Below are positions 36,505 through 40,735 of a DNA stretch of 40,735 nt, piece by piece. The stretch's first letter is position 1, and each line of letters starts with the position of its first letter. This stretch comes from Planctomycetaceae bacterium (lineage in GTDB: Bacteria; Planctomycetota; Planctomycetia; Planctomycetales; Planctomycetaceae), in NCBI GenBank assembly GCA_041398785.1, contig JAWKUA010000037.1, forward strand, positions 1-40,735. Reading direction: 5' to 3'. The position numbers and the translations under genes were made by a program. Below the pieces are notes generated by a model that saw nothing but the letters and a program-made list of their open reading frames with translations, made no database searches and was not told the origin of the DNA.

Positions 36505-39045
36505 ATGATTCGATCGCCTCGACTGTTGCTGCTGACAATGACCGCGTTGGCATTCAACACGGATGCGACTCCGGCCGCCACAATCGCCGAGTGCCAGGAA
36601 CTTCTGCGCATTGGTGAATACCAGCAGTGCCTGGACTTTGCGACGGATGCGATTCAGCGCCGCAGCTACGGAGAAGAATGGCCGCTGCTGAAAATCCAGG
36701 CGGAGAAAGCGGTGGGGCAATACGAACAGGCTCTGCAGACGTCGGTCGACGGACTGTCTCGCTATTCGTGGAGCGTCCGTTTGCGGATGGAAGCTCACGA
36801 CTGCTACCAGCGCAGCGGTGAGCAGGAACTGTCTCGGCAGACGCTGGCGGAGATCGATCGCATGGTCTCGGCCGCGCCGTGGCGGTACACGGATGCCGAC
36901 GACCTGGTGGCTCTGGGAAATGCGGCCATCGCACTGGGAGCCGACCCGAAAGACGTCCTGGAAGGATTCTTCGACCGCGCTCGACGAAACTACGCCACGC
37001 GACCGGATGGCTCACTGGCGTCCGGACGGCTTGCGTTGCAGAAAGGCGACTTTGCCCTGGCCGCGGAAATCCTGACACCGGCCGCTCAGGACTTCGCCGA
37101 CAATCCCGACGTATTGTTCGCGCTGTCGGAGGCTGTTCGAAGTGCCGATGCCGAACGTTCGGCGGAACTGCTGCAGGCTGTTCTGGAAATCAACCCGAAC
37201 CATGCCGATGCGCTGCTGCGGATCTGTGACCAGCGCATCGACGCCGAAGACTACGACGCCGCTGAAGAACTGCTGCAGCGAGTTCTGAGTTTCAATCCGT
37301 GGCATCCGATTGCTCACGCCCAGCAGGCGGTAATTCATCACCTGCTGAATCGACCCATCGACGAAGCACGCAGCCGCAGTCTGGCACTGGCATTCAGCCC
37401 GAAGAGTCCGGAGGTCGATCATCAAATCGGTGAGCGGCTTTCGCGAAAGTATCGCTTCGCGGAAGGAGCCGCCTATCAGCAGCAGGCACTGCAACGGGAT
37501 CCGAATCACCTGCCATCCCGAATTCAGCTCTCTCAGGATCTGCTGCGGCTTGGCCAGGAAGACGCCGGCTGGACGCTGGCCGAAGCGGCTCACGAACAGG
37601 ACGGCTACAGCACCACTGTCTTCAACCTGCTGCAGTTGAAGGATTCGCTACACCGCTTTGCGACGCTGGAAAATGACCGATTCGTGGTCCGCATGAATGC
37701 CGACGAAGCCGCCGTCTATGGAGACCGCGTACTGCAGTTGCTGAACGAAGTCCACGCCGAGATGACCGCTCGCTACGGCTATACACCTGCCGAAAAAACG
37801 GTCGTGGAAATCTTTGATCGCCCGGCCGACTTTGCGGTACGGACGTTCGGGATTCCCGATGTCGCCGGATTTCTGGGAGTGTGTTTTGGAAAGGTGATTA
37901 CCGCAAACAGCCCGACGTCGCAGCGCGGAAGTCCGACAAACTGGGAATCCGTGTTGTGGCACGAATTCTGTCATGTCATCACGCTGCAAATGACGGGCAA
38001 CCGAATTCCCCGATGGCTCAGCGAAGGCATTTCCGTCTACGAAGAACGGCGGAAGGATGGCCGCTGGGGACAGTCCATGTCTCACGAATTTCGGGACCGA
38101 ATCCTGGAAGGTAACATCACGCCGGTCAGCGAACTCAGCAGTGCCTTTCTGAACGCGGAATCGGGCGAGGATCTCAACTTCGCCTACTACGAATCGTCAA
38201 TGGTCGTCGAATTTCTGGTTCAGCAGTTTGGAACAGAAACCCTGACGGGCATCCTTTCCGATCTCAGCAACGGAATGCTGATCAACGACTCCCTGGAACG
38301 CCGCGCCGATGGTCTGGCGGAACTGGATGCCGCATTTGACGATTACCTGACGGAACTCGCCCGATCATTCGCGCCGGACGTGGAATTCGATTTCGAAGTC
38401 ACGGAACTGACAGCCGATGAACTGAAACTCGCGGCCTCTACAAATCCGCGGAACTATTTCCTGGGAATGTCCCTCGCCGCTCAGCAACTGCGAGAAAAGG
38501 AGTATTCCGACGCGGAGCAGAATCTGCAGCGGCTGATCGAGCTGTTCCCGGAAGACGCCGGCTCCGGCAGCGCGCGACGTCTGCTGGCGGAACTGTATCG
38601 TCGCACGGACCGTGTTCAGGAACAGGCGAGCCTGCTGAAACAGCACCTGGAAGTTTCGGGAGACGATCTGGACGCCGCCATGCAGTTGCTGGCGATTCAG
38701 ACGAAGCAGGAAGACTGGCCCGCAGCCGTCGCAACCGGACGACTGCTGATGTCCATCGACCCGATGCAGCCGGTCGCCCTTCGGCTGATCGCGACGGCAG
38801 CCTCCGCGTCGGACGATCGCGACATGGCTCTCCGCTGCCTGCAGGGACTTCTGAGCCTGGAACCCGCTGACGCTCCGAAAACTCACTTCCAGATGGCGGG
38901 CCTGCTGCGCCAAAATGAACCACAGCTCGCCCGACGACATATCCTGCTGGCACTTGAGCAGGCTCCGCGCTACCGGGAGGCACACCGAATGCTTCTGGAA
39001 CTGACCGACCGAGAAATGGAGTTCCCCGGAAATAGTAAGCGCTGA
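36505..39045 (+). CDS. Secreted TPR protein with gluzincin-type (MA clan) peptidase site
   Basis: The 846-residue protein has a signal peptide (MIRSPRLLLLTMTALAFNTD, cleavage near ATPAA). Residues about 28-400 are tetratricopeptide-like helical repeats (for example AELLQAVLEINPNHADALLR and AAYQQQALQRDPNHLPSRIQ). Residues about 400-600 are a peptidase domain with the zinc motif HEFCH (486-490) and the third ligand Glu507 in WLSEGISVYEE, 17 residues after the second His, the gluzincin spacing. More TPR-like repeats follow (630-840). Such proteins act outside the cytoplasm; the peptidase may be active, since both His and both Glu are present. The DUF1501 gene begins 48 bases downstream on the same strand. 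Confidence 0.88.
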   Translation: MIRSPRLLLLTMTALAFNTDATPAATIAECQELLRIGEYQQCLDFATDAIQRRSYGEEWPLLKIQAEKAVGQYEQALQTSVDGLSRYSWSVRLRMEAHDCYQRSGEQELSRQTLAEIDRMVSAAPWRYTDADDLVALGNAAIALGADPKDVLEGFFDRARRNYATRPDGSLASGRLALQKGDFALAAEILTPAAQDFADNPDVLFALSEAVRSADAERSAELLQAVLEINPNHADALLRICDQRIDAEDYDAAEELLQRVLSFNPWHPIAHAQQAVIHHLLNRPIDEARSRSLALAFSPKSPEVDHQIGERLSRKYRFAEGAAYQQQALQRDPNHLPSRIQLSQDLLRLGQEDAGWTLAEAAHEQDGYSTTVFNLLQLKDSLHRFATLENDRFVVRMNADEAAVYGDRVLQLLNEVHAEMTARYGYTPAEKTVVEIFDRPADFAVRTFGIPDVAGFLGVCFGKVITANSPTSQRGSPTNWESVLWHEFCHVITLQMTGNRIPRWLSEGISVYEERRKDGRWGQSMSHEFRDRILEGNITPVSELSSAFLNAESGEDLNFAYYESSMVVEFLVQQFGTETLTGILSDLSNGMLINDSLERRADGLAELDAAFDDYLTELARSFAPDVEFDFEVTELTADELKLAASTNPRNYFLGMSLAAQQLREKEYSDAEQNLQRLIELFPEDAGSGSARRLLAELYRRTDRVQEQASLLKQHLEVSGDDLDAAMQLLAIQTKQEDWPAAVATGRLLMSIDPMQPVALRLIATAASASDDRDMALRCLQGLLSLEPADAPKTHFQMAGLLRQNEPQLARRHILLALEQAPRYREAHRMLLELTDREMEFPGNSKR

Positions 39046-39093
39046 TTCCGACCCAACGAAATCCAGGACCAACCTCCCAAACGGACTCCCGAC

Positions 39094-40539
39094 ATGATTC
39101 CTTTCGATCGGCAAGACGAATTCATCACACGGCTGCAGCGCCGGACATTCCTGAACGCCTCCGGCCTGGGACTCGGAGCAGGAATCCTGGCAGCGCTGTT
39201 CGGACAGACGACCCGCAGCGCTGAACCGGAACAGTCAGGTCGGTGGAACGGAGTCATCCAGCCGCTGCACTTCCCCGCGAAGGCCCGACGGATCATCCAT
39301 CTGTGCATGGCCGGAGGTCCGTCGCACCTGGAAACACTCGATTACAAACCCAAACTCGCCGAAATGGACGGCCAGCCCATTCCCGAATCGTTCACCAAAG
39401 GCAAGCCGATCGCTCAACTGCAGGACGCCAAAGAGCTGAAGTGCCTGGGACCGCAGCATCCCTTCGAAAAGTACGGCGACTCCGGCCAGATGATCTGCTC
39501 GAAGTTTCCAAACATTGGCAGCGTCGCCGATGAAATCTGCATCATCAATTCGCTGCGGACCGAAGCGATCAATCACGACCCCGCTCACACATACATGAAC
39601 ACCGGCAGCACCGTTCCCGGTCGCCCGTCGATGGGAGCGTGGATCAACTACGGGCTCGGCACCGAATCAGATGACCTGCCGGGATACGTGGTGCTGACGT
39701 CGCTGGGGAAGTTCGGTCAGGCTCAGCCCATCGCCGCTCGCCAGTGGCACAGCGGATTTCTGCCCAGCCGTTTTCAGGGAGTCGAATTCCATTCCGCCGG
39801 AGACCCCGTGCTGTACGTCCGCAATCCGCCCGGCTTCAGTCAGGACCAGCAGCAGCAGACCATCAGCGCCGTCACGCGACTGAACCAACTGCAGTCACAG
39901 ATCACTCACGATCCCGAAATCGCGACTCGCATTCAGGCTTACGAGACGGCATTCCGGATGCAATCCAGTGTTCCGGAACTGATGGACATGTCCGGTGAAC
40001 CGCAACACGTGCTGGACATGTACGGAACAAACGGTGCCGATGGTTCGTTCGCGTCCAATTGCCTGCTGGCTCGCCGACTGGCCGAGCGAGGCGTGCGATT
40101 TGTGCAACTGTATCACCGGGCCTGGGATCACCACGGCGGCGTGAAGAAAGCGATCGAAGGAACCGCCGGCGAAGTCGACCAGGGTGCTGCAGCACTCATC
40201 AAGGACCTGAAGCAGCGAGACATGCTGAAGGACACGCTGGTGATCTGGGGAGGCGAATTCGGCCGCACACCGATGGCTCAGGGCAGCGGCCGCGACCACC
40301 ATATTCGCGGATTCAGTATGTGGATGGCCGGCGGCGGCATCCGGGGCGGCATGACTCACGGAGCCACCGACGAACTGGGCTACGAAGCCGTGGAAGACGT
40401 CTTCCACGTCAACGATTTCCATGCCACGCTGCTGCATCTGCTGGGAATTGACCACGAGAAGCTGACGTTCCGATTCCAGGGCCGCAACTTCCGTCTGACT
40501 GACGTGGCGGGAAACGTGGTGCAGAAAATTCTGGCCTGA
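39094..40539 (+). CDS. DUF1501 protein (sulfatase/phosphatase-like fold) with RR signal
   Basis: The 481-residue protein begins with a Tat-like signal: QRRTFLNASGLGLGAGILAALFG, where the twin Arg precedes a hydrophobic stretch. It then shows the DUF1501 landmarks CMAGGPSHLETLDYKPKL, EICIINSLRTEAINHDPAHT and the C-terminal metal-site region LVIWGGEFGRTP followed by GRDHHIRGFSMWMAGGGIRG. DUF1501 belongs to the alkaline phosphatase superfamily, and the late Asp/His positions match its metal ligands, but the reaction is not known. Planctomycetes carry many copies, normally next to a cytochrome-c-type DUF1549/DUF1553 gene; here the upstream neighbour is instead the TPR-peptidase gene. Confidence 0.93.
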   Translation: MIPFDRQDEFITRLQRRTFLNASGLGLGAGILAALFGQTTRSAEPEQSGRWNGVIQPLHFPAKARRIIHLCMAGGPSHLETLDYKPKLAEMDGQPIPESFTKGKPIAQLQDAKELKCLGPQHPFEKYGDSGQMICSKFPNIGSVADEICIINSLRTEAINHDPAHTYMNTGSTVPGRPSMGAWINYGLGTESDDLPGYVVLTSLGKFGQAQPIAARQWHSGFLPSRFQGVEFHSAGDPVLYVRNPPGFSQDQQQQTISAVTRLNQLQSQITHDPEIATRIQAYETAFRMQSSVPELMDMSGEPQHVLDMYGTNGADGSFASNCLLARRLAERGVRFVQLYHRAWDHHGGVKKAIEGTAGEVDQGAAALIKDLKQRDMLKDTLVIWGGEFGRTPMAQGSGRDHHIRGFSMWMAGGGIRGGMTHGATDELGYEAVEDVFHVNDFHATLLHLLGIDHEKLTFRFQGRNFRLTDVAGNVVQKILA

Positions 40540-40573
40540 CGGTGCCGGCGACGCGGATTGCCGATCAAACAGG

Positions 40574-40587
40574 TTCCGGCGCCGGAA
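40574..40587. repeat. 14-base perfect palindrome downstream of the DUF1501 gene
   Basis: TTCCGGCGCCGGAA is fully self-complementary and lies 35 bases after the stop codon. There is no T-run beside it, so it is not a typical terminator; it could be a binding site or chance in GC-rich DNA. Confidence 0.4.
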
Positions 40588-40735
40588 TCACGTGACAACA
40601 CGTTCCTGAGGCCGTTCCGTCAACCGATTGTCCTGATCTTCCCGGGATGGAACCGGCAACCGTTCAAAGACGACATCGGTTGGATCAACGTCGAACGATT
40701 CCTCGCAATGTGGACGCGGCGTTCTCTTCGAATTC

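Noticed and set aside
40730..40735. GAATTC at the very end of the window, and a total length near 40 kb, suggesting a cloned insert
   Set aside because: One restriction site at an end is weak evidence and the start of the window does not match; no vector sequence is seen.

Overview
The window is GC-rich, densely coding DNA from a member of the Planctomycetota. The phylum call rests on gene content: a Ser/Thr kinase fused to WD40 repeats and preceded by a small ECF-type sigma factor, a giant secreted protein whose N-terminus carries the LEDRTLLA motif common in planctomycete exported giants, a Cys-rich beta-barrel porin ending in GVDAILTY, and a DUF1501 protein with an RR signal. No 16S or other marker gene is present, so genus is not assigned.

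Region 1 (1 to about 11,274) is the right-hand end of an integrated conjugative or mobilizable element. It holds two membrane-associated proteins of unknown role (139-1281, 1312-2562), a VirD4/TraG-like coupling protein broken by about seven frameshifts (2742-4430), four small unrecognised proteins (4485-6289), an intact 950-residue MobF (TrwC/TraI-type) relaxase-helicase (6424-9276), another small protein (9283-9684), an excisionase-like HTH protein (9894-10097) and a tyrosine integrase (10084-11088, minus). The integrase abuts the 3' end of a tRNA-Val(GAC) gene (11274-11348, minus), the likely attachment site. The other end of the element and any VirB-type channel genes lie outside the window. 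With the coupling protein broken, the element is probably no longer self-transmissible, although its relaxase and integration genes look intact.

Region 2 (about 11,350 to 18,810) looks like host chromosome on the plus strand: a zinc-type alcohol dehydrogenase-like protein, an unrecognised 513-residue protein in the same transcription unit, an MFS transporter, and an AddB-like protein with a RecB-type nuclease domain.

Region 3 (19,020 to 32,014) is a divergent pair of units. On the minus strand an ECF sigma factor is followed 15 bases later by a membrane-anchored WD40 Ser/Thr kinase. On the plus strand lies an 8.5-kb gene for a secreted protein of about 2,843 residues. That protein contains RTX-like repeats, a 15-residue VTIDQSGR repeat array, a large internal duplication and five FN3-like repeats at its C-terminus.

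Region 4 (32,263 to 40,735) holds the Cys-rich porin (minus, with a clear terminator), a family-4 uracil-DNA glycosylase, a duplicated 110-base GC-rich intergenic repeat, a two-CBS-domain protein (minus), a TPR protein with a gluzincin peptidase site, and the DUF1501 protein. Best candidates for something undescribed are the VTIDQSGR solenoid in the giant protein, the 513-residue protein (possible Rossmann/SLOG plus AbiGi-like fold), the Cys-rich plug of the porin, and the heavily frameshifted coupling protein beside an intact relaxase.
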